Shown here in pieces: positions 34,641-46,203 of a DNA stretch of 64,000 nucleotides. Source of the DNA: Portulaca oleracea (Eukaryota > Streptophyta > Magnoliopsida > Caryophyllales > Portulacaceae); assembly GCA_029582165.1 (NCBI GenBank), contig CM055885.1:10104729-10168728 (forward strand), given 5' to 3'. The first letter of the stretch is position 1. Every line of letters begins with the position of its first letter. The position numbers and the translations under genes are program-made. A model generated the notes under the pieces. The model worked only from the letters and a program-made list of their open reading frames with translations. It was not told where the DNA came from and did not search any database.

Positions 34641-36672
34641 TGTGGACATTTTTCCTCGTCGTTCGGGCTTCCGAAAGTCCATGTTGGATTGGGGTGTGAT
34701 TCGGTGATTCGTGCTGGGGTTTAACCTTTGAAAAACCCTTTAAGGAAAATCAAACCTATATTTCATGAATAATATTTTGTAAAATCATCTTCCCTTTACT
34801 TATGCATTTTATGAGTCCTTGAATTAAACCTTTAAGAGTGAACATCCACATGTTCCGAACTCTTCGAAGTTTAACTCAATTTGCTCATTTAAATGTTAGG
34901 CTTAGAAGAGAGTGATTTATGCAACTATTATTTAGAAATATAAGAGAGAAAACCTTAAAGTTGCATCGATACGTTGTAAAACCATGTTAACCATAGTTTA
35001 TGCAACCCTCGATGTATTTTAGTTCGAAATGGGAGTCGCCACCCGACTTTTTAAGGGAAAAGCCAAGACAAAACCAAAAGAAAAAGAAAGATAGACTCCG
35101 CCTGCGAAACCCAAGAATGGATTCGGGGGTAAGGCTACGAACTCGAAAAGTAAACTTTAAGAGTTCGCCTCTCACAAAAGGAAAGACTCTACTAAAAGTT
35201 TAAGATGTGCTTTTGATAAAGTTTGGAAGGGAAATAAAAAAGAACTTTATAGAATTACTTCTTCGAACATGCAACAAATAAGAATGAAAGAAAATACAAC
35301 ATGTACACTTTATTTACATAAAAAGGAAACAATTAAAATCTTACATTATGCCTTTTGAAGGGAAGCCTTGCATAGCCTTTGTATACGCCTCTTTGAATGC
35401 CTATAGAAGCCTTGAATACCCCTCTTGAAGATGCCAAAATGGTGCCAAAAGTGGATGGAGAATAATATGTAAAAGGGGGTGAGAAAAGGGTAGGAAAAGG
35501 CTCTTTTTGTGGAGTTTTAAGTAGTAGAAAGGTTAGGCTTTTTGTGGAGTTTTTAGGGTTTTATGGAAGGATAATGGAAGGAAGATGAGAATGGAGATAA
35601 TAGGGCTTAAAGCAGTGGAGAAATGGAGATAATAATGGTAGGAAAGTAATGAAGAAGGATATGAAAAAAGGACATGAAAAAGGATAGGAATAAATGCTCT
35701 TTTTGTGATGTTTTAGGATACTTTTGTGAGGGTTTTATCTAAGAATGGTGGAGATAGTATGAGAGTATGGATGAGAGGTTTTAAGAGGATGAAGATATGG
35801 AGATTAGGATAATAAGAAAATGGTAGAAAAGTGATAGAGAAATGGTGGTAGAATGATAACTAGAATGGAGAGATTAGAGAGATTAGAGAATTGAGAGATG
35901 GAGGATGAGAGTGTAGGAGGGGAAGAATGAGTGAATGATTGAGTGAGTTTAGCTTTGGCATGAGGGGGTATTTATAGGCTTTAGGAGGCTTTAAGAGAGG
36001 CTGAACATACATGCACATACATGCATTCTCCACATTCGTAGTCAACCAAACAACAAGCACATAAAACCATGGTGGCAAAGGGGGGTGTTTTTGGGTGGAC
36101 GATAGCACATGGTGAATTAACCCATGTATGAACGCATTGAAGGTCGGTCGGCCTACAACAAGGGGAGGGGATGAACCTTGGTTCATCCATGCACCCATGG
36201 ACGGTAGAAGTGTGAAAGGAAAACTTCGAAGTTAGTATGTTCAAACTCTTGGACGGTGGAGCTTTATTTGATGTTTATGAGATGGTTTTGGATGCTTTTG
36301 CTAGGCTCTGAACTTGAAACCTCTTGGAGCTTCTTTGCGTGTCACCTTTACGTAGCTCATGCATGGCATGCATTGCTGAATTTATTATTTTAATTATGTG
36401 AACGTTGTGCATTCAATTCCTACATAAACTCGAGCATGTAGAGTGCATGCATGCAAGTCTTCTGGCTTCGGCTTTGGCTTTCCTAATTTCCTTATTTTCT
36501 AGCTAAAAATAAATAAAAGGAAAATAATATAAAAATTACATTTAAAAGTATAGAAAATCTATGCCAAAATCCTGTGTCTAAATTAGCTTATCAACCGGCT
36601 TCTTCTTCTTTATTTCTGCTTCATTTTATATAGATATCCTATATATTTAGGTGCCAAAATCTGGTGTCTACA
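34641..36672 (-). repeat. 5' LTR of outer Ogre-like element
   Basis: Full-length LTR of 2032 bp, TGTAGACACC at 36672 to CCACA at 34641 on the minus strand. It carries a minus-strand TATA box at 35969-35976, as in the other copies. Confidence 0.8.
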
Positions 36673-37059
36673 CAAAGATATACAGACATACAGACATAGA
36701 GAGGGAGATCATATCACCACCTTTGTGTTGTGTTGTTCTTCTGGGTATGTGTATTTGTGTGTGAATGAATTCAGAGAAACACTTGAAATTATGAAATCAC
36801 TGTTTAGCCCCATTCATTTCAGATTCACTCACCCCCTTCTCTTTTCAGTCCCACTTTTATTAAACGGCAGTGACTCCGTCGTGCAGTATTATGTTCCATA
36901 CTTGTCTGGCATGCAGTTATACATAAGCTCGTCCAATCCTTCCTCAAGAATAATCAGGTTTAGCACCATTCTTGCTGTCTACTGAGTTTCCCAATTAATA
37001 TGTACCATATGTTTATCCCTTCACAGTTTGCTTGTCTGTAATTGGGGTTGACAACAACG
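36673..37059. other. Unassigned sequence between elements
   Basis: It starts with short ACAGACATA repeats and then T/C-rich sequence with weak similarity to 795-1010. It could be the flank into which the Ogre-like element inserted. No gene is supported. Confidence 0.3.
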
Positions 37060-37536
37060 ATGACAAAGAAGATGATACCTGTTGTGGATCCCAATCGGTT
37101 TCCAAGGTCAATCCCAACTAGTCGTGGAGGCGCATGAGGATGGGGTTAGGGTTAGGAGGTAGAATGTGTGAGGTATCCATTTAGGAATCGAGATGGATTC
37201 CTTGATTATGTCAGACATGCTCAGGAATTGGATGATGGAAATCAGCCCTCACAACCTCATTTGGTGTCAGCATGCTTTGAGGCTATCCATGAGTCCAAGA
37301 AGGGCCTTGACAATATAGAAGGTCATTCACCCTACGTTATGCTATCTCTACACTTTTATAGCATGAAGTCCAAGCCTTCCAATTTGTCCAAGATGATGGG
37401 AATCAGCCAACACCACCTCTTATGGTGCAAGCATGCTTGTATGTCATCCAAGAATACAAGAAGGGAAAAGGGCGTAAAGGGAGGTCATTCATCCTATATG
37501 AGCCCCTCACTGTTTGTCTCAATATCTCAACATTGA
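37060..37536 (+). pseudogene. Coding-like remnant with internal duplication, function unknown
   Basis: One frame from ATG 37060 shows a coherent peptide, first with PVVDPNRFPRSIPTSRGG, then three stops, then RYPFRNRDGFLDYVRHAQEL. A segment starting DDGNQPSQP (about 37225) recurs 170 bp later as DDGNQPTPP in a shifted frame, with LVSACFEAIHESKKG matching MVQACLYVIQEYKKG. The paired protein-level similarity argues that this was once coding. I do not recognise the family. It may be a host exon or part of another element. Confidence 0.4.
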
Positions 37537-37578
37537 GACCTGTTTTCAATGTTGTTCCCTAGGGGTCTTTTGTAGAGG

Positions 37579-38963
37579 TGATGGAGACCATCACACAGAA
37601 CAGTAGCAACAACTCCATCAGCAAAGGAGGCTTCCAAGGAATCTTCACCAGCCATTGCAGCAATTACAGCAGCAACAGCAACACAAGGAGGAGGAGTACT
37701 TGTTGTTTCACACAACTCAGCAGCTAGGACAGCCTATCCAACAAAAACAAAAGGCTTCCTAACCCCAGCAAACACAGCCAGTCATCCAGCAGGTCATCCA
37801 GCAGAAATCTCAGCAGTTCCAACTTCCAGCAAGAGGTTCTCAGCATCTACAGCATACACCACACCACCAACAGCATCCATACAGGCTTGCTACACCATTG
37901 TAAAGCAAGTTCTAGCATCTACAGCCACTCAGCCCATCCACATTGATCATCCAGACCAATTCCAGTTCCCAGCAACAACAGTCCAAGCAACTGACTTTCT
38001 CAATATTGTATCTCTTGATTGAGGAAGTTTCAGCCAATGTTTCCTAGGAGTTTTTTGTTCCTTGCCTTACCCTTTTCAAGTCCAAGCCAATTCCCAGCAT
38101 GATCAAGCATGGCATAGTAAGATTCAGAAGGCAGAAAGACCAATCCTAACGGGGTTGTCTTTTATCAGTTTTTTCAGAACCCCAGTCCTGAGGCTATGTG
38201 TTTTGTTTTCTGTCCATAGGGGTTGTTTTGGTCTTTCCAGCATATTATTAACCTGTTGAGATTATTTCCTGATTAGTAGTTGCGCGGGAATTACCACAGT
38301 ACATCAAGTTTTACCCCCTTAGCTTGGAAAGCTTCTCATTGGTCCATTTTGCCACTCTTTTGGCATTTGGTCCAATCAGAGTTTAGCTCAGTATTTTCCT
38401 TTTGTTTTCTTACAGTTTGTACTCGAGATCATTAGGATATAGTCAGCAGTATTTGTTTCAAAGCTTTGTAGCTTAGGATAATTCAGGGAGATTAGACAGA
38501 ATGCTTATGCTTAAGCATCTGTTAATCAAACTGTTAGTTTCCTTTATATTATGAAGTTTCCTATCAATGAAGGTATCTCAGTGTTCAATTCAATAGTATT
38601 CTCGAGTGTCTTAGTACCTCTGAAAGTTTGTGAGTGTCCTATAACTCTCAATCTTGGTTCAATCAGTTCCTGTCACTGGAAATTGGCAAATCCAGCAAGT
38701 GTAAACTGAGATTGATCATCCATGCTTTGGTGTATCTGTAAAGGCATGTATGTGAGAGTCCCTTGCCCTTGATTGTAGTTGTGGTGTATCTGTATCAACT
38801 GTAAGCAAGTCTATCCCTTTTATTCTATTGTTGGGTTGTCTTCTATTCCAGCTTGTTACTTTCTTTTAGTTATTGTAAAGTTCAAGCATCCAGTTGTGTG
38901 TATGTGTGACTGTATGGTGTGTTCTAGCTCAACACTCTGATCTTAGTGGGTTAGCATACATCA
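37579..38963 (+). repeat. 5' LTR of gypsy G1
   Basis: TGATGGAGACC to CATACATCA. It differs from the 3' LTR by scattered substitutions and a few short indels, for example in the CAGCAG-rich first 150 bp. The U5 side carries the repeated motif GGTGTATCTGTA, also found in the two other gypsy families of this window. Confidence 0.92.
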
Positions 38964-38966
38964 TCT

Positions 38967-38978
38967 TGGTATCAGAGC
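38967..38978 (+). other. Primer binding site of G1, tRNA-iMet
   Basis: TGGTATCAGAGC three bases after the LTR, the classical initiator-tRNA-Met site of plant LTR elements. Confidence 0.92.
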
Positions 38979-39019
38979 ATTGTGTTCTTTCTTGGAGTGT
39001 GTTTGCTTGTGTTAGTAAA

Positions 39020-40324
39020 ATGGCCGGAACTTGTAAAACACCACAGGAAGTCTTAGAACAAACTATGAAAGAGAAGGAAGAAGTAGAACAGAAAATGAAG
39101 TTTTTGAGTGAGCAGTTGAATTATTATATGAGATTGCATTGACATCAGTTGAATAAGGAGACTGATGATGAGATGGAGGAAGGAGAAGGTGAGAATCCTT
39201 TCAGTAGGACAGGGAGAGGAGGTCGAGGTCCTAAACCTACACCCAGGAGAAGGAGAAGGATAATAAGATCACCTAGAGTCAGTGAGCCTGAGGAAAACAG
39301 TGAGTGTGAAAGAGAAGTAAGAAGGGAAGATAGGAGGATTGAGAAACTTGATTTCAAGATTGATATACCTGAGTATGCAGGAGAACTAGACCCTGATGTT
39401 TTCCTAGATTGGTTACAGACAGTAGAAAGAGTTCTTGATTTGAAGGAGGTCTCAGAAGAAAACAAGGTGAAGTTAGTAGCCTTAAAGTTAAAAAAATATG
39501 CTTCTACTTGGTGGACTAATCTGCAGAGAAGGAGAATGGAGATTGGGGAAGCTAGAGTAAGTACCTAGATTAAGATGAGGCAGAAGTTGAAGGAGAAGTT
39601 CCTTCCAGACAATTACATGAAGGAGAACTACAACAAGTTGCAGCATTTTGTGCAGGGGAACAAGTCAGTAGAAGAGTACACAAAGGAGTTTGAGCACTTG
39701 CTTTGGAAGTGTAATATGCAAGAGAATGAAGTGCAAACCTATATCAGGTACCTTGCAGGCTTGAATGAAGGCATCAAGAACATCAGAGAGTCAGTCTATG
39801 ATTCCCTTGATGAGCTAAGTTCTCTGGCTCACAAAGTGGAACAATAGAAGAAGTCTAGAGCAAAGGACTACAACAGCAGCAGATATACAGCCAAACCTTA
39901 TGCACCAGCCAAGCCAAACCCTTACAAACCTTATAATGCCCCACAAAAGACCTATCCACCCCCATTTCCACCTCAAAACATAAATCCAGCCCCAAGACCC
40001 CCACAAAATCAGCCACAAAATCCCCCACAAAGAACCCCAGCCCCTATCAGCAGGTCTTATACAAAAAGAAGGTGTTTCAGGTGTCAAAGACTAGGGCACA
40101 TTGCCTCAGAATGTCCAAACAAGAGAATGGTTACTCTTGTTGAGTACCAGGCAGCTTTATTTGTTGATCCTGAAAATGTGCAGGGAGAAGAACATGAATA
40201 TGCAGACCATGAACATGACCCTATCTATGATGATGAGGTTATAGAAGAAGGTCCAGATGAAGGAGAAATGCTTGTGATCAGAAGAGTTCTAAGCAGCTCA
40301 GCAGTAGAGGAAGCTGAAGAGTAG
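39020..40324 (+). pseudogene. gag: G1 gag (capsid and zinc knuckle)
   Basis: The capsid region includes PDVFLDWLQTVERV and KLVALKLKKYASTWW (about 39400-39520). The SVEEYTKEFEHLLWKC block lies near 39670-39710. A CCHC knuckle CFRCQRLGHIASEC is at 40073-40114, after a Pro/Asn/Lys-rich linker. The ATG at 39020 follows the primer site and matches the start of the related minus-strand element (both have CKTPQEV). In-frame stops at 39140, 39566, 39845 and 40322 interrupt it. All four fit CAG, CGA or TGG codons changed by one transition. It would have formed the particle that packages the element RNA. Confidence 0.88.
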
Positions 40325-42448
40325 AGGGAGAATATCTTCCATACAAGATGCACTATTGGAGGGAATGTATGCTCAGTGATTGTGGACAGTGGAAGCTGTA
40401 CCAATGCAGCATCCAGCACCATGGTGAAGAAGCTAAGCCTGACAACCAAGCCCAACCCAGCTCCATATATCATCCAGTGGCTCAGTTCAGGCAAAGGTAT
40501 CAAAGTTTCTGCTAGATGCCTTGTTGCTTTTTCAATTGGTCAATCATGCAAAGATGAGGTTTGGTGTGATGTCTTACCTATGGATGCATGTCACTTGCTT
40601 TTGGGTCGACCTTGGTTGTATGATAGATCAGTAAATCACTGTGGAAGAGCTAATACCTATACCCTAACCTTAAACCACAGAAAGATTGTCCTAACCCCCA
40701 TGAAACCCTCACAGTTAACCAAAAAAGCCAAAACCCTGTGTCTTGAACCTAGTCTTGATGTGTTGCTCTTATCTGATCATCATGAGTTTAGCACACAGAA
40801 AGACTTGATCCTTTTAGACCTTGAAGAACCCTCAGCACCACAAAATGACCACCCTTTATTCCTACCTTTACTTCAGCAGTTTCAGCATGTATTTCCTGAT
40901 GAAATGCAACCTGGTTTGCCACCTAAAAGGGATATCCAACACAAAATTGATTTAGTGCCTGGATCAATGTTACGTAATAAGCCAGCTTATAGGATGGCAC
41001 CAGCAGATACCAATAAAATACAGAGGCAGGTGGATGAGTTGTTGGAAAAGGGAATGATTAGGGAGAGTTTAAGTCCATGTGCAGTCCCAGCCTTGTTAGT
41101 GCCTAAGAAAGATGGAAGCCAAAGAATGTGTATTGATTGTAGGGCTATTAACAAGATCACAATCAAGTATATGTACCCTATACCTAGACTTGAAGACATG
41201 TTGGATGAGTTACATGGGTCAGCAGTCTTTTCTAAGATTGATTTGAGGAGTGGATACTACCAGATAAGGATCTATGAGGGAGATGAGTGAAAAACAGCAT
41301 TTAAGACCAAGGGAGGTTTGTTTGAATGGTTGGTCATGCCTTTTGGTCTGACTAATGTCCTATCTACATTCATGAGACTCATGAATCAGGTCCTTAAGCC
41401 ACTCATAGGCAAGAGTGTTGTGGTATACTTTGATGATATTCTTGTCTATAGCAGGTCTGAGCAGGAGCATGTCAAGCATTTGCAGGAGGTTTTAACAATT
41501 TTAAGCAGGGAGGAGTTATTTGGGAATCTCAAGAAGTGTCACTTCTTTACATCCCAAGTGAACTTCTTGGGGTATATTGTTACAACAGCAAATAATAAGG
41601 TTGATAATAAGAAGACTCAAGCAATCAGGGAGTGGCATGTGCCAACTTCTATTCATCAAGTTAGGAGCTTCCATGGCCTGGCTTCATTTTACAGGAGATT
41701 TGTCAAGAATTTCAGCACCATCTTGGCACCAATGACTGAAGTGGTGAAAAAGAAGTCCTTTATTTGGACAGCAGCAGCCCAAAAAGCCTTTGAAGAAGTC
41801 AAAGAAAGGCTCACTTCAGCACCAGTCCTAGCACTACCCAACTTCAGCAAACTTTTTGAAGTAGAATGTGATGCTTCAGGAGTTGGCATAGGAGCAGTAT
41901 TGACCCAGGAGGGCAAACCAGTTGCCTACTTCAGTGAAAAGTTAAATGATGCCAAGAAGAAATACAGCACCTCTGATAAAGAGTTCTATGCCATCATCAA
42001 AGCTCTTCAACACTGGAGGCACTACCTTATTGGAGCAGAATTCATACTTCACAGTGATCATGAGGCCTTGAAGTTCATTCAAGGGTAGCACAAGCTCAAC
42101 ACCAGGCATGCTGCTTGGGTAGAGTACATGCAGCAGTTCCACTTCATGATCCACCATAAGTCAGGAGTGCTAAACAAAGGAGCAGATGCATTGAGTAGAA
42201 GGTACATGTTGCTTCATATGCTTGATTCTAGAATTGTTGGTTTTGAGCATTTGAAAGCTTTATATCTGGAGGATGGAGACATTAAGCACGTGTATCAGAA
42301 GTGTCAGCAGCAATCCCAGGGTCTGTACCACGTACACCATGGATATTTATTCAAAGGAGGCAGATTGTGTGTCCCTAAGAGCATTTTCAGGGAGTTGTTG
42401 ATCACAAAAGTCCATGGAGGAAGTTTAGCAGGGCATTTTGGAGGTTAG
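40325..42448 (+). pseudogene. pol: G1 protease, reverse transcriptase and RNase H
   Basis: Same frame as gag. Protease active site DSG at about 40385, followed later by HLLLGRPWL. Reverse transcriptase runs from about 40940 (QHKIDLVPG) through [29 protein letters not shown] and the catalytic YFDD at 41426-41437 to about 41700. RNase H follows from about 41860, with [19 protein letters not shown] and HSDHEAL. Stops at 41288 (where TGG is expected before KTAF), 42086 and 42446 break it. The chain would copy the RNA into DNA inside the particle. Confidence 0.9.
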
Positions 42449-43641
42449 AAAACATTGTTGATGTTGAGAGAGCATTACAGTTGGCCAAAGATGAGGAAAG
42501 ATGTGGAGCATCTATTGAAGAGGTGCAATGTCTGTCAATTGGCAAAGTCCCATAGCCTACCCCAAGGCTTGTACACACCATTGCTAGTTCCCAGTAGCCC
42601 TTGGGAAGATGTAAGCCTTGATTTCATTGTAGGTTTGCCAAGAACTCAGAGAGGGAAGGATTCAATCATGGTGGTGGTTGATAGATTCTCAAAGATGGCA
42701 CATTTCATACCCTGCCACACCACCTTTGATGCCACCAAAGTTGCTGAATTATTCTTCCAAGAAATTGTTAGATTGCATGGAGTGCCAAGAACAATGGTAT
42801 CTGATAGGGATACCAAGTTTTTGAGCCATTTTTGGGTCACTCTATGGAAGAAACTGGGCACCCAGCTCAAGTACAGCACCACTTACCACCCACAAACTGA
42901 TGGCCAAACAGAGGTTACTAATAGAACACTTGGAGTCCTATTGAGAGCACTGATCCACAAAAATAAAGCAGGATGGGATACTCTATTGCCCCATGCTGAG
43001 TTTGCTAACAACAAAGCTCCATCCAAGGCCACAGGCTACTCTCCATTCCATGTAGTCTATGGTAAAAATCCAATTCCCCTTTGGATTTAGTTCCACTAAC
43101 TACTTCTGTCAAATTTAGTTTAGAAGCAGGTAAAAGAGCAGATCAAATCAAGGAGCTTCATCAGCAAGTGAAGGAGAGAATTGCCAAATATACTGAATAG
43201 GTGTCTACTTCAGCAAACAAGCACAGGAAGAAGGTGACCTTCCAACTAAGAGACTTAGTTTGGATCCACCTCAGGAAGGACAGGTTCCCCAACAAAAGAA
43301 AAGGCAAGCTGTTGCCAAGAGCAGATGGCCAATTTGAAGTGCTAGAAAGAATTGGAGATAATGCTTACAGATTGGATCTATCTGAAGAGTATGGAGGCTC
43401 AGCAACATTCAATGTAGCAGATCTTCGACCATACTATCCAGCAGATGAAGACCTTCTAAGTTTGAGGACAAACTTTCCTCAACATGGGGAGGATGATGGA
43501 GACCATCACACAGAACAGTCAGCAGCAGCAACTCCATTAGCAAAGGAGGCTTCCAAGGAATCTTCACCAGCCATTGCAGCAATTACAACAGCAGCAGCAA
43601 CACACGGAGGAGGATACTTGTTGTTTCACACAACTCAGTAG
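42449..43641 (+). pseudogene. int: G1 integrase with C-terminal tail running into the 3' LTR
   Basis: The zinc-binding part has [15 protein letters not shown] and CNVCQLAK. The catalytic core has [16 protein letters not shown] and [13 protein letters not shown], giving the D, D and E residues. A frameshift near 43075-43090 moves the frame (PLDLVPLT follows in the other frame) and a stop lies at 43198. The tail has [20 protein letters not shown], a GPY/F-like module, then [10 protein letters not shown]. The frame continues through the polypurine tract and about 148 bp into the LTR. No chromodomain is visible. Confidence 0.88.
43480..43493 (+). other. Polypurine tract of G1
   Basis: AACATGGGGAGGA lies immediately before the 3' LTR and inside the integrase tail reading frame. 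Confidence 0.75.
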
Positions 43642-44880
43642 CTAGGACAGCCTATCCAGCAGAAACAGTAGGCTTCCTAACCCTAGCAAAGACACCAAGT
43701 CATCTAGCAGGTCATCCAGCAAAAATCTCAGCAGTTCCAACTTCCAATAAGAGGTTCTCAGCATCTACAACAGCAACCACACCACCAACAGCATCCATCC
43801 AGGCTTGCTACACCATTCTAAAGCAAGTTTTGGCATCTACAGCCACTCAGCCCATCAACATTGGTCATCCAGACCAATACAGTTCCCAGCAACAACTGTC
43901 CAAGCAACTGACTTTCTCAATATTGTATCTCTTGATTGAGGAAGTTTCAGCCAATGTTTCCTAGGAGTTTTTTGTTCCTTGCCATGTCCTTTTCAAGTCC
44001 AAGCCAATTCCTAGCATGATCAAGCATGGCATAGTAAGATTCAGAAGGCAGAAAGACCAAACCTAACAGGGTTGTCTTTTATCAGTTTTTCCAGAACCCC
44101 TGTCCTGGGGCTATGTGTTTTGTTTTCTGTCCATAGGGGTTGTTTTGGTCTTTCCAGCATATTATTAACCTGTTCAGATTATTTCCAGGTTAGTAGTTGC
44201 GCGGGAATTACCACAGTACATCAAGTTTTACTCCCTTAGCTTGGAAAGCTTCTCATTGGCCCATTTTGCCACTCTTTTGGCATTTGGTCCAATCAGAGTT
44301 TAGCTCAGTATTTTCCTTTTGTTTTCTTACAGTTTGTACTCGAGATCATTAGGATATAGTCAGCAGTATTTGTTTCAAAGCTTTGTAGCTTAGGATAATT
44401 GAGGGAGATTAGAAAGAATGCTTATGCTTAAGCGTCTGTTAATCAAACTGTTAGTTTCCTTTATATTCTGAAGTTTCCTATCAATGAAGGTATCTCAATG
44501 TTCAATTCAATAGTATTCTCGAGTGTCTTAGTACCTCTGAAAGTTTGTGAGTGTCCTATAACTCTCAATCTTGGTTCAATCAGTTCCTGTCACTGGAAAT
44601 TGGCAAATCCTCCAAGTGTAAACTGAGCTTGATCATCCATGCTTTGGTGTATCTGTAGAGGCATGTATGTGAGAGTCCCTTGCCCTTGATTGTAGTTGTG
44701 GTGTATCTGTATCAACTGTAAGCAAGTCTATCCCTTTTATTCTGTTGTTGGGATGTCTGCTATTCCAGCTTGTTACTTTCTTTCAGTTATTGTAAAGTTC
44801 AAGCATCCAGCTGTGTGTATGTGTGACTGTATGGTGTGTTCTAGCTCAACACTCTGATATTTTTGTGTTAGCATACATCA
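43494..44880 (+). repeat. 3' LTR of gypsy G1
   Basis: 1387 bp, TGATGGAGACC to CATACATCA, followed by the target duplication AGAGG. It has the same motifs as the 5' LTR. Confidence 0.92.
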
Positions 44881-46086
44881 AGAGGGTTCAAAGAGCTTTC
44901 CATAATGTCCAAGTTTTCAAGATTTGGAGGTCATTTGAATCTTACACATCCATTTTGTTCTGGGACTGCGATGAGGTCCTCATTTAGGAGCTGCTTGATA
45001 TTTTGGTACTCTTTCAAGCGCATTTTGTCCTTTTCATATGTGTTTTGATTTATAATACTATTGGAGGTCCAAAGAGAGTTCCAGCTGACTTGGAACAAAA
45101 CCAACTTGTGTTTCTTCACTTGACCTCCATGGATTGGAATCTAAGTGAAGGGAATCCAACCAATGGGAAAGTGCCACGTGGGTTGCTCTTATTGGTCCTC
45201 CTTGCCACCCATTTGGACGAGTACTTCGTGGTGAAGATATGTATTAGCCTAATTAGTGTAATTAGTTTAATTAAGCATGATTAGAAGGTTTCTTCGTCGC
45301 TAGGAAACCTCAAATTAGAGAGTTTAACTACTTAGTGTGCTAGCTTTCTTGTTTTCCCCTTAGTTTTTCCAGCCGTGTATATATAGAACTTTGTAATAGC
45401 ATTCAGCTCATTAGACTTTGATAAAATAGAAAGCTTTGAGCTTCTTTGTTTGTGAGTATCTAAAACTCTCAAATTCTACTTCAGTATCTAGGTTGGCAAT
45501 CTAGTGGTGATAGGTAGGACTCGATTTTGATCCTTTGAAGGTGTATCTGTAGCTAAGGAATAGATTGAGGTTGCCCTTGTGTTTGGAATCATGGTGTGTC
45601 TGTGTCGATCTCCATTCACTTGTTCAAACAATAGATTGAAGCGTGGTGTGTCTGTATCGTTCTAAATCTCTAGTTATATCCTTTATTTTCTGTATTTTCC
45701 ATTCCTTGTTGTTGAGTTCAATCCATTTGAGAGAGTTCTTGAATCCTTCGTGAGTTTCTTAATGTTATATGGTATGTGTGAACCTGGTTCTAATCGCAAT
45801 TTGAATCAAATACATCATTCTCCATACGTAGTTATTGTTTTCTACCTTTGGCGGTGATTATCTGAATCAACGTGAGGTCCTCAAGCTGGTTCTTGGTGTC
45901 CTTCGTGAGTCCTTGCTATTATGTGGCATATATAAGCTAGGTTTTCTCATCATTCTGAATATCAATACATCATTTGAGGTTGTTTTCCTCCATTGTTTGG
46001 TTATTTGAGTCATGCGTGAGGTCCTTGGTGTCATATGATGTTTTCCAGCTTGCTGAGTTAGAGGTCCTTGGGTTTGGGATACATCA
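44881..46086 (+). repeat. 5' LTR (right part) of outer gypsy element O
   Basis: This resumes the LTR broken by G1 at the AGAGG duplication and ends at GATACATCA, six bases before a primer site. A TATA motif (GTGTATATATAGAAC) is near 45376. The U5 part repeats GGTGT-TCTGT three times. The LTR start should lie to the left of 37578, probably after about 37500, but I could not place it. Confidence 0.7.
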
Positions 46087-46091
46087 TAATT

Positions 46092-46103
46092 TGGTATCAG
46101 AGC
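46092..46103 (+). other. Primer binding site of gypsy O, tRNA-iMet
   Basis: TGGTATCAGAGC just after the LTR. Confidence 0.9.
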
Positions 46104-46122
46104 TAGCCTACCCTCCTGGTGG

Positions 46123-46203
46123 ATGGGTTTTGATTCCTTTGAGCCTAAAAACATACCAAATCATCCCAAGCACAAAACTACCAAAAAAACCTCAGCCACG
46201 TCG
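46123..46203 (+). pseudogene. gag: gag of gypsy O, 5' fragment
   Basis: ATG at 46123 opens a frame of 27 codons with many Lys, Thr and Pro. It is interrupted at 46204 by the minus-strand element M. The frame agrees with the gag piece that starts at 63474 when one copy of the 5-bp target duplication is removed. Confidence 0.7.

Larger units (their letters stand above)
5858..36672 (-). mobile_element. Outer Ogre-like (Tat lineage) LTR element, minus strand, split by nested insertions
   Basis: Read on the minus strand it has an LTR (36672-34641), a tRNA-Arg-type primer site, an internal region (34615-31597, continuing at 13515-6908), a polypurine tract and a truncated second LTR (6907-5858). 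The inner plus-strand copy at 13516 and later material separate the two internal blocks. Compared with the inner copy, about 345 bp (inner positions about 19336-19682) are missing at the break. The internal DNA is mainly tandem repeats plus a gag remnant, with no recognisable pol, so it was probably non-autonomous. Assignment to Ogre/Tat rests on the primer site and layout. Confidence 0.7.
37579..44880 (+). mobile_element. Ty3/gypsy (chromovirus-like) retrotransposon G1, near-complete but dead
   Basis: 7302 bp with LTRs of 1385 and 1387 bp, a tRNA-iMet primer site, one gag-pol frame, a polypurine tract and a perfect 5-bp target duplication AGAGG (37574-37578, 44881-44885). Domain order is gag, protease, reverse transcriptase, RNase H, integrase, as in Metaviridae. 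I see no chromodomain. The gag, knuckle and integrase tail look most like the CRM/Reina side of the chromoviruses, which is a judgement from motifs only. It is inserted in the LTR of another gypsy element. Confidence 0.92.

Noticed and set aside
37168..37536. Intact host gene
   Set aside because: Upstream in-frame stops and a frame change between the two repeated segments show it is broken.
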